In this document: positions 43,530 to 52,413 of the stretch, in pieces
How the letters are laid out: every line of letters starts with the position of its first letter
Numbering within the stretch: the first letter of the stretch is position 1
Assembly: GCF_000379765.1 (NCBI RefSeq)
Contig: NZ_KB903430.1
Span: 592,945 to 656,944 of the forward strand
Direction: 5' to 3'
From: Flexithrix dorotheae DSM 6795
GTDB lineage: Bacteria; Bacteroidota; Bacteroidia; Cytophagales; Flammeovirgaceae
DNA length: 64,000 nt
Notes under the pieces: generated by a model
The model's input: the letters and a program-made list of their open reading frames with translations, nothing else
Told to the model about the DNA's origin: nothing
Databases searched by the model: none
Position numbers and translations under genes: made by a program

Positions 43530-43537
43530 CAAATCTA
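43530..43537 (-). promoter_or_regulatory. Candidate -7 box for the 42919 gene
   Basis: On the minus strand this reads TAGATTTG, an exact TAnnTTTG match and identical to the proposed aconitase -7 box. It lies 27 bp before the ATG. No TTTG -33 element is visible. Confidence 0.4.
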
Positions 43538-43548
43538 ATAAATAATTT

Positions 43549-43556
43549 TATTTTTG
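43549..43556 (+). promoter_or_regulatory. Candidate -7 box for smc
   Basis: TATTTTTG matches TAnnTTTG exactly, 140 bp upstream of the smc ATG. If used, the smc leader would be about 135 nt long and would contain the REP-like hairpins at 43610-43650. The -33 element is not clear. Confidence 0.4.
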
Positions 43557-43609
43557 CGGGTCTGTCCTTAGTGCTTGTTTATATTTTAGCCATGAAATAC
43601 TCTTCTGGC

Positions 43610-43650
43610 TTAAGTTCCAAACTTAAACTAGTGGAGTGGATAAGTTTAAG
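43610..43650. repeat. Diverged REP-like hairpins in the smc leader
   Basis: TTAAGTTCCAAACTTAA (43610-43626) has the same AGTT-N3-AACT core as the A, C and D palindromes. It overlaps CTTAAACT..AGTTTAAG (43622-43629 and 43643-43650), whose loop AGTGGAGTGG resembles the B loop (AAGCGGAGC). The match is partial, so this may be a decayed relative or an unrelated regulatory hairpin. Confidence 0.45.
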
Positions 43651-43696
43651 GGTCACGAGGGTTTCAACCACTCTTTAAAAAAGTATCATTTTCAAC

Positions 43697-46600
43697 ATGT
43701 TACTACAGAAATTAGAAATAAAAGGATTTAAAAGTTTTGGCGATAAAGTTGTTTTCAACTTCGATGAGGGAATTACAGCAGTAGTTGGCCCCAACGGAAG
43801 TGGTAAATCCAATGTAGTGGACGCAATCCGATGGGTATTGGGCGAGCAAAGTACCAAAGCACTAAGATCGGAGAAGATGGAAAATGTGATTTTTAATGGT
43901 ACCAAAAATCGCAGGGCCCAACAGATGGCTGAAGTGACACTCACTTTTAAAAATACTAAAAACCTGCTTCCTACCGAATATTCGGAAGTTATGATTTCCC
44001 GGAGGTATTACCGATCGGGCGATAGCGAATATTTGCTGAATGGTGTAGTCTGCAGGCTTAAAGATATACAAACACTTTTCTTGGACACTGGAATTGGGTC
44101 CGACAGCTATGCCATTATTGAGTTGAAAATGGTGGATGAAATTCTGAATGACACGAACCAGTCGAGGAGAAATTTGTTTGAAGAAGCTGCCGGGATTTCC
44201 AAATTCAAAAAAAGGAAAAAGGAAACTTTTAAAAAACTGGAAGAGACTTCAGCCGATTTAGAGCGGGTGGAAGACCTGCTTTTTGAGATTGAAAAAAATA
44301 TGAGAAGTCTGGAACGACAAGCCAGGCAAGCCACTCAGTATCTCAAAATCAAAGAAGAGTATCGCAGATTAAGTATAGAACTCGCCCGAAAATCGGTAAG
44401 TACCCAGGTAACGGATTTAAAAAATCTTGAAAAAAGGATAGAGGCAGAAAACGATAAAAAAATATCGCTTCAGAAACAGGTGGCTGAATTCGATGCCAAA
44501 CTTGAAAAGGAAAAAGCTGATCTGGTAAAAAAGGAACAATTATTAACTACCAGGCAAAAAACTTTGAATACTCATGTGCATGGTATCCGGCAATTTGAAA
44601 GCGATAAAAAAATAAAAAATGAACGGCTGAAATTCCTGAGTCAGCGGGCTACTACTTTGCAAGAGCAACTTACAGAAGATACCAAAAGTAGCGAAAGGGC
44701 AAAATTCAGTCTGGAAAGCCTGGAAAAAGAGCAACAGCAACTGGATAAAATGCTGCGGGAAACCGAATTTGTGCTGGAGAATCTGAAAAAGGAATATGAA
44801 ACACAAAAAGTAAGTACGGAAGGATTAAAGCAGGAATCTCAGGAAATTAATATCCAAATTAAAGCCCGTCAAAATACGCTTTATCAACTTAAAAAAACTT
44901 TGGAAATCAGCCTGGTACAACAGGCTACGCTAAGGCAGGAACTGGAACGAGAAAGTTATGATTCTTCGGAGAAAACAGCCAACCTGGAAGAGTTTGATAA
45001 AAAGATCGTTGAACTCGAATCCGAACTCAAGGAAAAGACAGAAAAACTTTCTGCCATGAAAGCCAAGCAGGAAGAATTGGAAAGGAAAATAAAATCCTCC
45101 GAAGCTTCTCTGCAGTCCCTGAAAGAGGAATTTGCCAAGTCTTCCCGTCAACTGGATGCCCGGCAAAATGAGTTCAACCTTACCAAATCCATGGTGGACA
45201 ACCTGGAGGGTTATCCTCAGGCCATTAAGTTTTTGAAAAAAGGCACTTCCTGGGGAAAAGATGCACCACTTCTTTCCGATATTATTACCTGTGATGAAAA
45301 ATACAGGGTTTCTGTGGAAAATTACCTGGAGCCTTACCTCAATTATTATATTCTGGATAATGAAGGTCATGCCATGGAGGCCGTCAATCTTTTGAGTGAT
45401 TCTGCAAAGGGGAAGGGGAATTTCCTGCTTTTGGATAAATTCAAAGATTACCACACCAAACCACAAAAGCAATTTGAGGATGCGATTCCAGCCATTGAAA
45501 TTGTGGAATATGACGAGAAATACCGCTCCCTGGTCAATTATATTCTGGAAAATGTATATATCGTCACTAAAAATCAGGACGATCCACCAAAAGATGACGA
45601 GCTGATTTTCATTACGCAGAATGGGAAAACCATCAAAAGAAAGTATAGTATTTCCGGTGGGTCAGTAGGACTATTTGAAGGGAAGAAAATTGGTAGGGCT
45701 AAAAACCTGGATAAACTTGCTGTGGAAATCAAACAGCTTCAGGTTAAAAATAAGGAACTGGAAAAGGTAATTGAGCAACACCAGGAAGATATTGCCAGCC
45801 TGAAGGAAGAATTGGCTGGTGAGGAAATTCAGGACTTACAAAAAGAAATCAACCTGATTAACCAGGAGTATGTAACCATAAAAACCAAAAAGGAACAATT
45901 TGTTGACCTGCTCCAGGACAAGGAAAATAAAAAAGAAACTATCCTGGAAAAAATCGCCCAGCTTTCTGAAACCATTGAAGAAAATACACCTAAAGTAGCG
46001 GAGGAAGAAGAGGTTTTAAAAACAATAGAGGAAAGGCAGGAAATCATTAATGAAGATTTAGAAGAGCAAAATGAATTGCTGGCCAATAAATCGGCTGCTT
46101 TTAATCAACAAAACATTCTTTTCCACCAGCAATCCAATAAACTGGATAGCATAGAAAAGGAAATTGGCTATAAGCAAACTTCTTTTGAAAGAGGAAAAGC
46201 CAGGATTGAAAATAATCAGGAAGAACTCAAGCATACCGAAAAGGAAATTTTACAGGTGCAGGAATCCTCCGGGCAGCATGAGCAACAGCTTATTGAGCTT
46301 TACGAAGAAAAGGAAAGTATAGAAGCAGGTGTAAATGAAGCAGAAAAAGATTATTACAATGCCAGAGGAATTATTTCCGAAGTAGAAAAAGAAATAAGGG
46401 AGGTGCAACGGAGCCGGGAAACCTCCGATACACTGCTGATGGAAATGAAAGAAAAAGTCAATAACATCAGAATGGGTATTTCTTCAGTAAAGGAGAGGAT
46501 GTCTATTGAGTTTGAGGTAGACATTGAACAATTGCTTCGGGAAAGTAATGATGTGATCGAACTTTCGGAAGAACATTTAAGACAGGAGGTTGAGCGCATT

Positions 46601-47233
46601 AAAACCAAAATGGAAAAAATGGGTGCGATCAACCATATGGCGATTGATGCATTCAATGAAATAAAAGAAAGGCATGTTTTCATAGTAGAACAAAAAAAGG
46701 ATTTGCTGGAAGCCATTGAATCTCTGAAAACAACTATTGAAGAGATTGATACAGTCGCTAAAGAAAACTTTATGAATGCCTTTACCCAAATCAGGGAGAA
46801 TTTCATTGAGGTATTCCGGTCTTTATTCACGGCTGAAGACAATTGTGATCTAATTCTTGTGGATCAGGATGATCCTTTAAATTCCAAAATAGAGATAATC
46901 GCAAGGCCGAAGGGGAAAAAACCTTTAACAATCAACCAGCTTTCTGGTGGGGAAAAAACACTTACGGCAACGGCATTGCTTTTTTCCATTTACCTGTTGA
47001 AACCAGCTCCTTTTTGTATTTTCGATGAAGTAGATGCACCACTTGATGATGCCAATATTGACAAGTTCAATAATATCATTAAGAAATTCTCAACGAATTC
47101 ACAGTTCATTGTAGTTACGCATAATAAGCGAACTATGGCCAGTACTGACGTAATTTACGGGGTAACAATGGTGGAACAGGGAGTTTCTACAGTAGTTCCT
47201 GTGGATTTAAGAACAATTGAAGAAGAAAATTAA
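43697..47233 (+). CDS. smc: Chromosome segregation protein SMC
   Basis: 1178 aa, a standard length. Head N-terminal: Walker A GPNGSGKSN (31-39). Two long coiled-coil arms flank a hinge at about 500-660 (SWGKDAPLLSDIITCDEKY, ENYLEPYLNYYIL). Head C-terminal: ABC signature LSGGEKTLTATALLFSIYL starting at residue 1082, Walker B FCIFDEVDAPLDDANID and the D-loop. It forms a dimer that, with ScpA and ScpB (not in this window), organises and segregates the chromosome. The gene is monocistronic, with a clear terminator right after. Assignment is secure. Confidence 0.97.
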   Translation: MLLQKLEIKGFKSFGDKVVFNFDEGITAVVGPNGSGKSNVVDAIRWVLGEQSTKALRSEKMENVIFNGTKNRRAQQMAEVTLTFKNTKNLLPTEYSEVMISRRYYRSGDSEYLLNGVVCRLKDIQTLFLDTGIGSDSYAIIELKMVDEILNDTNQSRRNLFEEAAGISKFKKRKKETFKKLEETSADLERVEDLLFEIEKNMRSLERQARQATQYLKIKEEYRRLSIELARKSVSTQVTDLKNLEKRIEAENDKKISLQKQVAEFDAKLEKEKADLVKKEQLLTTRQKTLNTHVHGIRQFESDKKIKNERLKFLSQRATTLQEQLTEDTKSSERAKFSLESLEKEQQQLDKMLRETEFVLENLKKEYETQKVSTEGLKQESQEINIQIKARQNTLYQLKKTLEISLVQQATLRQELERESYDSSEKTANLEEFDKKIVELESELKEKTEKLSAMKAKQEELERKIKSSEASLQSLKEEFAKSSRQLDARQNEFNLTKSMVDNLEGYPQAIKFLKKGTSWGKDAPLLSDIITCDEKYRVSVENYLEPYLNYYILDNEGHAMEAVNLLSDSAKGKGNFLLLDKFKDYHTKPQKQFEDAIPAIEIVEYDEKYRSLVNYILENVYIVTKNQDDPPKDDELIFITQNGKTIKRKYSISGGSVGLFEGKKIGRAKNLDKLAVEIKQLQVKNKELEKVIEQHQEDIASLKEELAGEEIQDLQKEINLINQEYVTIKTKKEQFVDLLQDKENKKETILEKIAQLSETIEENTPKVAEEEEVLKTIEERQEIINEDLEEQNELLANKSAAFNQQNILFHQQSNKLDSIEKEIGYKQTSFERGKARIENNQEELKHTEKEILQVQESSGQHEQQLIELYEEKESIEAGVNEAEKDYYNARGIISEVEKEIREVQRSRETSDTLLMEMKEKVNNIRMGISSVKERMSIEFEVDIEQLLRESNDVIELSEEHLRQEVERIKTKMEKMGAINHMAIDAFNEIKERHVFIVEQKKDLLEAIESLKTTIEEIDTVAKENFMNAFTQIRENFIEVFRSLFTAEDNCDLILVDQDDPLNSKIEIIARPKGKKPLTINQLSGGEKTLTATALLFSIYLLKPAPFCIFDEVDAPLDDANIDKFNNIIKKFSTNSQFIVVTHNKRTMASTDVIYGVTMVEQGVSTVVPVDLRTIEEEN

Positions 47234-47240
47234 TATTTTT

Positions 47241-47259
47241 AAAGCCAAAAGGCTTTTTT
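47241..47259 (+). terminator. Terminator of smc
   Basis: AAAGCC-AAAA-GGCTTT is followed by TTT, 8 bp after the smc stop codon: a classic Rho-independent terminator. Confidence 0.88.
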
Positions 47260-47353
47260 ATAAAGAAATCAATTTTACCAGCAGGAGATTGAAATCCTTT
47301 TCTGGTAGAAATTTACCTAAAGCAATTATACTATTTACTTATACTGATTAACT

Positions 47354-48085
47354 TTGAGCAACCAGGTCGTAATTATCCCTACTTACAATGAAATTGAGAA
47401 TATAGAAGCCATTATCCTCAGGATTCTGGATCTTTCTATCCATCCCCATATTCTTATTGTTGATGATGGTTCGCCTGATGGCACCGCAGATAAGGTAAAG
47501 GAATTGCAAAACAAACACACAGGTAAAATTCACCTAATTGAAAGAAAGGGAAAACTTGGTCTGGGCACGGCCTATATCCGTGGCTTTAAATACGCGTTGG
47601 AGTTGGGTTATAATTACATCTTTGAGATGGATGCCGATTTTTCCCACAATCCAAATGACCTCATACCATTGTTTGAAGCTTGTTCAAAAGAAGGTTATGA
47701 TCTTGCCATAGGCTCCAGATATGTTACCGGGGTAAATGTAGTGAACTGGCCAATGGGCAGGGTAATTATGTCTTATTTTGCCAGTAAGTACGTGAAATTC
47801 ATCACCGGAATGCCGATTTCCGATGCTACCGCGGGTTTTAAATGCTATAAAAAAGAAGTGCTCCAAACCATTGATCTGGATAAAATCAGGTTTGTAGGCT
47901 ATGCCTTCCAGATTGAAATGAAATTTAAAATCTGGAAATATAAGTTCAAAATAAAGGAGGTGCCTATCATCTTTACTGATAGAACCAAGGGACAGTCGAA
48001 AATGTCGAATAAAATTTTTACGGAAGCCTTTTTTGGTGTAATTCATCTGAAAATCAACAGCCTTTTCAGAACTTTTCAGCGATGA
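47354..48085 (+). CDS. Family 2 glycosyltransferase (dolichyl-phosphate mannose synthase-like)
   Basis: 243 aa, starting with TTG at 47354; no ATG is available before the conserved VVIIPTYNEIENIEAI block, so TTG is needed. The GT-A marks are IVDDGSPDGTADKV and EMDADFSHNP (DxD-type), then ATAGFKCYKKEVL, as in polyprenol-phosphate mannose or glucose synthases. It lacks the C-terminal membrane segments of some relatives. It probably transfers a sugar from a nucleotide donor to undecaprenyl phosphate, at the cytoplasmic face. The last bases overlap the next gene (ATGA), so it is coupled to the CPBP-like membrane protein. Confidence 0.9.
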   Translation: MSNQVVIIPTYNEIENIEAIILRILDLSIHPHILIVDDGSPDGTADKVKELQNKHTGKIHLIERKGKLGLGTAYIRGFKYALELGYNYIFEMDADFSHNPNDLIPLFEACSKEGYDLAIGSRYVTGVNVVNWPMGRVIMSYFASKYVKFITGMPISDATAGFKCYKKEVLQTIDLDKIRFVGYAFQIEMKFKIWKYKFKIKEVPIIFTDRTKGQSKMSNKIFTEAFFGVIHLKINSLFRTFQR

Positions 48086-49011
48086 TCACCATTTTTGATT
48101 ACCTTAAAAAACATATACAGGCATCTTTCAATTGGAAGTTTTTTTCCATCTGGGCCATTTTTATGGCGACCCTTATTTTTATTAAATATTGCTATGGTAT
48201 AAAAATCACTTTTCCCGGGGAAAACTTCCGGCTGCTTTGGGGAATGCTGTTTTATTCTATCCCTTTTATTTTCACTATTTTTCTGGTAAAGCAGTTTTTC
48301 AAACCCCATTTTTCCTGGAAATCCCCTGGTTTTTATATACTCTCTTTCCTGATTATTCTTGGACTTTTTTTCAATCAATATACTTTTTTTTATAAAGAAT
48401 TCCTTTTGCTTTTACCCACAGAAATTCATCATTTCTTCAATAGAATAGGCTACAATTTGCATGTATCATTTTTTTATTTGGCCATTCCTGCTTTGTATTG
48501 GTTTATTAGGGGAAAGTCAGAAAATACCAGTTTTTATGGCTTAACATTTAAAGGGTTTAAAGCTCGTCCATATTTGATAATGCTGTTAATTATGGTTCCT
48601 ATTTTATTTTGGGCATCATTTCAGCCCGCATTCATCAAAACTTACCCACTTTATAAAATGGGTATGGCTGAAGCCTATTTAAACATTTCCCCTATCCTTA
48701 CAGTCGGAGTTTTCGAATTCACCTACATTTTGCAATTCATCGCATTGGAAATTTTTTACAGAGGATTTATTATCTACAGCCTTTCTCCTTACTTAAAGGA
48801 AAATTCGGTTTGGGTAATGGTAACCGTTTACGGCCTTTTACATTTTACCAAACCCCTACCCGAGTGTATTGGTTCTATGTTTGGCGGCTATGTATTAGGC
48901 GTTATTTCCTACTATTCCCGGAGTGTTTTTGGAGGAATAATAGTCCATGTAGGTTTGGCATTGATGATGGATTTATTGGCTTTCTGGCAGCTTTTTTCTT
49001 TAAATTTGTAA
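48082..49011 (+). CDS. CPBP/CAAX-protease-family membrane protein with altered motifs
   Basis: 309 aa with about eight membrane segments. The C-terminal third carries the CPBP/Abi pattern: ALEIFYRGF (usual EExxxR), YGLLHF (usual FxxxH) and VHVGLALMMD (usual HxxxN). The first Glu of the first motif is Leu and the Asn of the third motif is Ala, so protease activity may be lost; the two His and one Glu remain. Family members include Rce1-like prenyl proteases and bacteriocin-immunity proteins. The gene overlaps the upstream glycosyltransferase by 4 bp, implying they act together, possibly in envelope glycosylation. Function uncertain. Confidence 0.78.
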   Translation: MITIFDYLKKHIQASFNWKFFSIWAIFMATLIFIKYCYGIKITFPGENFRLLWGMLFYSIPFIFTIFLVKQFFKPHFSWKSPGFYILSFLIILGLFFNQYTFFYKEFLLLLPTEIHHFFNRIGYNLHVSFFYLAIPALYWFIRGKSENTSFYGLTFKGFKARPYLIMLLIMVPILFWASFQPAFIKTYPLYKMGMAEAYLNISPILTVGVFEFTYILQFIALEIFYRGFIIYSLSPYLKENSVWVMVTVYGLLHFTKPLPECIGSMFGGYVLGVISYYSRSVFGGIIVHVGLALMMDLLAFWQLFSLNL

Positions 49012-49091
49012 TTCTGTAATGAAGTTTGTTTATTCCAGATTCATCAAAAACTAAATAATCGACAACCCTACTAAAAAAGGCAATTATTGCA

Positions 49092-49745
49092 ATGGACCAA
49101 ATCCGAATTGGAAAATGCGTTTATATCCTTAAAACTACCAAGAAACTATACAAAATTGGGAAGACTAAAAACCTTATTGAAAGAATTGCCGCCTACAAAA
49201 CCCATATGCCTTCCGATTTTAAGGTTATTCGTCAGTATCATGCTGAAAACATGGATGAATTGGAACAAAACCTCCATGTGGTTTTTCAGCACAAAAGAAT
49301 AAAAGGAGAATGGTTTCAACTCACCAAAGATGATCTTGAAATTTGCGATAATATTTTCCGGAATTTTGCACTGGAAAAAACCAGGAAAGGAAAGCCTTAC
49401 CCACAAATCAGGTTTATTAATAATCCACAATTACAGGTAATGGAAGCCAATGAAAAATACCTGAGGGATTATTCCAGAATTGTGGAAGAAATAAAACTGG
49501 GTCTTAGTACCAATGAAATTTTTGAATCCATGAATGGGGAAATCAGCAAAACCACTATTCAGACCGTTCGGAAAATTTTGCAATACAAAACTCCTAATTC
49601 AGACTTTCTAATCAAGTGGGCATTTGTGGTAGAAGACCTGGAAGCCGGGCTAACCATTGACCAGGTGAGGAAAAAGTATAATGGAAAAATTACTAAAGCT
49701 ACCATTCAGACCATCAGAAGGATTTTGAGAAATCAGCTCTATTAG
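49092..49745 (+). CDS. GIY-YIG (T5orf172/MUG113-type) protein with duplicated HTH-like module
   Basis: 217 aa. The N-terminal domain (8-90) matches the T5orf172/MUG113 branch of GIY-YIG nucleases: CVYILKT (10-15), YKIGKTKNLIERI with Arg31, HAENMDELEQNLHVVF and GEWFQL (72-77), the usual catalytic-Glu region. The C-terminal half contains two similar units, about 127-164 and 177-214: each has a helix EIKLGLST/DLEAGLTI, then NGEISKTTIQTVRKIL or NGKITKATIQTIRRIL. These look like duplicated helix-turn-helix DNA-binding modules. The protein could be a sequence-specific nuclease or a regulator. It stands alone: 80 bp after the CPBP gene and convergent with the next gene. Confidence 0.75.
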   Translation: MDQIRIGKCVYILKTTKKLYKIGKTKNLIERIAAYKTHMPSDFKVIRQYHAENMDELEQNLHVVFQHKRIKGEWFQLTKDDLEICDNIFRNFALEKTRKGKPYPQIRFINNPQLQVMEANEKYLRDYSRIVEEIKLGLSTNEIFESMNGEISKTTIQTVRKILQYKTPNSDFLIKWAFVVEDLEAGLTIDQVRKKYNGKITKATIQTIRRILRNQLY

Positions 49746-49751
49746 AAGCGA

Positions 49752-50894
49752 TCAGGAAGTTTTTGCTGCAATTACAGACAAATAATACTCATAAACTTGT
49801 TTGCTGTAATCTTCTATGGTAAACCTGGACAATGCAGATTTCTGACCATTTTCGCCCATTGAAGTAATCAGACCAGGATTGTTCATAAACTTTTTCATCA
49901 TGGCATAAAGTTCTGTTTCAGATTCAAATAAAAAGCCATTGATCCCATCTTCAATTAACTCCGGAGTGGCCCCTCCCCTAAATCCAATCACCGGCTTGCC
50001 ATAACTCATGGCTTCTACCGTCACCCTGCCCATGCCTTCATTTTTTGAGCACATCAACACTATATCTACTTCATCATAAATCGCACTTGGTTTAGGTACA
50101 TACCCTTTAAATTCCACGCTATTTTCAATATGGAGTTCTTCTACCAAATCTTTTAAATAAACATCATAACCAACGGCACTATCCCCAAAAATTTTCAATT
50201 TGGAAAATGGAAATTCTTTCTGAATTTTCTGAAAAGCAAGAATGGCTGTTTCCTGCCCTTTTTCTGGTTGTAGGGAACCAATTATTCCAAAATTGGTACC
50301 GTCTCTTTCTGTTTTATTATCCCTCTTAATTGGAGGAATTTTCGATTTAAATACCGTTCCATTATAAATTACTTCAACCCTATGATTTACATCGGCAAGT
50401 GCTACATTTTTAATGGCTTCCGAAATGGCAATAATGCCATCAGACCGGTTTATCCATTTCAAATAATTTTTTCTTCCCAGATTAAATTTTTGCCTGTAAT
50501 CCAACTCCCCAAATTCCCGAATATGCCAGATATGAGGAATACTTAATTCATAGGCAATATGACAACCTATATGCAGCCCGGAAGTATTGGTATGTATAAT
50601 ATTGGGATTTATTTCCTTAATAATCTGCTTAATTTTCGGATATGCCAGTTTATTTAGAATGTGCCTTTGAAATCCCTTGAGCCGGGAAAATCCACGCATA
50701 TAATACAATTCTGTATGAAATGAGGCTATTTTAAATGGAATCTGCTTTTCCTTTAATTCTTCAGTTAAATCGCCTTTTCCGGGGCTTAGAACTATCCCTT
50801 CTACATCAAATGCTCTCAGTCCTTCAATCAGATTGATTAAAGAGCGGTTTGCTCCATATAGTTTTGTATAATGGGTAAGAAATAAGACTTTCAT
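49752..50894 (-). CDS. GT4-family glycosyltransferase
   Basis: 380 aa. It has two Rossmann-like halves of the GT-B fold: the N-terminal LFLTHYTKLYGANRSLINLI and the C-terminal nucleotide-sugar site with FGIIGSLQPEKGQE, VEFKGYVP and the E-x7-E segment in SKNEGMGRVTVEAMSYGKPV. It is a retaining GT4 enzyme, probably adding a sugar to a polysaccharide or glycoconjugate; the donor cannot be predicted. Cytoplasmic or peripheral. It is 47 bp downstream of the radical SAM protein gene on the same strand, so the two are probably one unit. Confidence 0.9.
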   Translation of the reverse strand: MKVLFLTHYTKLYGANRSLINLIEGLRAFDVEGIVLSPGKGDLTEELKEKQIPFKIASFHTELYYMRGFSRLKGFQRHILNKLAYPKIKQIIKEINPNIIHTNTSGLHIGCHIAYELSIPHIWHIREFGELDYRQKFNLGRKNYLKWINRSDGIIAISEAIKNVALADVNHRVEVIYNGTVFKSKIPPIKRDNKTERDGTNFGIIGSLQPEKGQETAILAFQKIQKEFPFSKLKIFGDSAVGYDVYLKDLVEELHIENSVEFKGYVPKPSAIYDEVDIVLMCSKNEGMGRVTVEAMSYGKPVIGFRGGATPELIEDGINGFLFESETELYAMMKKFMNNPGLITSMGENGQKSALSRFTIEDYSKQVYEYYLSVIAAKTS

Positions 50895-50941
50895 TGCTGT
50901 TGATAATATTGGTTTAATTAAAGTTGAAAAAGACCCTTTAA

Positions 50942-51964
50942 TTATGCCCAGACTTTAGTGCCTTCTGAGCAATTTTTACACATTTCGATTTCTTTTCGGG
51001 ACTTTAACAAGGTACTGCGAAATTGGTTATATTTTTTACTTCGCCAAAGCTGGTGGAAAGAACTTTTTTGCATATCTCCTAATTTAAACTCGGCATCCTT
51101 GTCAAAACAACACGGCACTACTTTCCCATCCCAGGTAATCACACAAGAATGCCACATTTTCCAGCATCCTGAGATGAGTTTATTTTTTATTTTAAAAGTT
51201 CCATCTTTCAGCTTTTTATAGCGGGAGTATTTTTCGATTGAAGGAATAAGAGGAGAACCATTTTCATAATCGTAGATTTGAGCAGTTTTCAATCCTACTT
51301 CATCTACTTCAAGCTCTTTGGCTAATTTATAAACCTCATCAATTTGGTGTTCATTAGGTTTTACCACCAAAAACTGGAAAACCACATGGGGAGTCCTGGA
51401 CTTTAACTTTTTCTTCCATTTTACAATGTTTTTTGTTCCTTCAATTACCTTTTCCAAATTCCCCCCAACTCTATAGGATTCATAGGTTTCCTGAGTTGTC
51501 CCATCAATGGAAATGATTAATCTGTCCAGACCTGATTCCACTGTTTTTCTGGCCATTTCATCTCTTAGATAATGTGCATTGGTAGAGGTAGCAGTATAGA
51601 TTTTACGTTTCGCAGCATATTTTACCAAATCCAAAAACTTTGGATGCAAATATGGTTCTCCCTGAAAATAAAAAATGAGGTACAGCAAAGAGGAAGATAA
51701 TTCATCAATTGTTTTTTTGAATAACTCATCCTGAAGCATGCCTGTTGGTCGGGTAAATGCCCGCAAACCACTGGGACACTCAGGACATCTCAGATTACAG
51801 GAGGTAGTTGGTTCAAAGGAAATACTCATGGGATTACCCCTATGCAAGTTTTTTCCAGTCCACTGAGATAAGTAAAAACTGGAAAGAATTTTAAAGGCAT
51901 TGATACTTCTTTTAAAAGTGATTTTAGATAAAAAATTCAGGCCATCAGCCAGGTTTTGGTTCAT
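50942..51964 (-). CDS. Radical SAM/SPASM-domain protein
   Basis: 340 aa. The radical SAM [4Fe-4S] motif is CNLRCPEC (CxxxCxxC) in SFEPTTSCNLRCPECPS, followed by the TIM-barrel motifs YFQGEPYLH (GGE-like) and STNAHYL. The C-terminal SPASM region holds further cysteines: CWKMWHSC, VPCCFD and CKNCSEG, for auxiliary clusters. Such enzymes modify peptides, proteins or sugars through a deoxyadenosyl radical. Next to a GT4 enzyme, it may modify a glycan or lipid intermediate, but the substrate is open. It is the upstream member of the pair. Confidence 0.9.
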   Translation of the reverse strand: MNQNLADGLNFLSKITFKRSINAFKILSSFYLSQWTGKNLHRGNPMSISFEPTTSCNLRCPECPSGLRAFTRPTGMLQDELFKKTIDELSSSLLYLIFYFQGEPYLHPKFLDLVKYAAKRKIYTATSTNAHYLRDEMARKTVESGLDRLIISIDGTTQETYESYRVGGNLEKVIEGTKNIVKWKKKLKSRTPHVVFQFLVVKPNEHQIDEVYKLAKELEVDEVGLKTAQIYDYENGSPLIPSIEKYSRYKKLKDGTFKIKNKLISGCWKMWHSCVITWDGKVVPCCFDKDAEFKLGDMQKSSFHQLWRSKKYNQFRSTLLKSRKEIEMCKNCSEGTKVWA

Positions 51965-52413
51965 AATTGAAATTAAATAATTTCTTATTCACCAAAGTAA
52001 ACCAATCCTGGTATTTAAATGCAAGGATTGATACAATTGTTTTAAATTGGCAGGTAGTTAAATAAACCTCAGCCTTGGTAAATTCAACTAAAATATTTTA
52101 GACTCTAGCATTATTAATTTTCTTACCTGGCGAATAACACATGAAGATCAGATTTGGAAGGTTCTTTTCAGAAATTAATGACTCAAATCCAGCTTAACCT
52201 TTTCTGGAAATTGAAATAAAACAGCAAACGGTTTAAGCATTTCGCCCTTTTTCCGGTTTGAATTAGGGAAGCAAACAACCTGTATAATTCCATTTCATTT
52301 TCTCCTGCCTTCTTGCTCTTCCAATAAATCTTTCCTTATATTTAAAGATCAATTTCCCTAAAAAAATAGTTAAGCCTTTTTGCTTGGAAACTTAGGGCAA
52401 AAAATACTTTTAC
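51965..52413. other. 449-bp intergenic region without clear features
   Basis: AT-rich sequence between the leftward radical SAM unit and the rightward DinB-like gene, holding the promoters of both. An 18-codon frame at 52141 and a TTTG..TACTTTTA pair near 52379-52412 were considered but not supported. No hairpin of note. Confidence 0.5.

Noticed and set aside
52141-52197. 18-codon ATG frame
   Set aside because: Too short, with no supporting pattern or neighbour.
52379-52412. TTTG..TACTTTTA promoter-like pair
   Set aside because: The -7 box would end 1 bp before the ATG at 52414, placing the start site inside the gene, and the spacing is too long.
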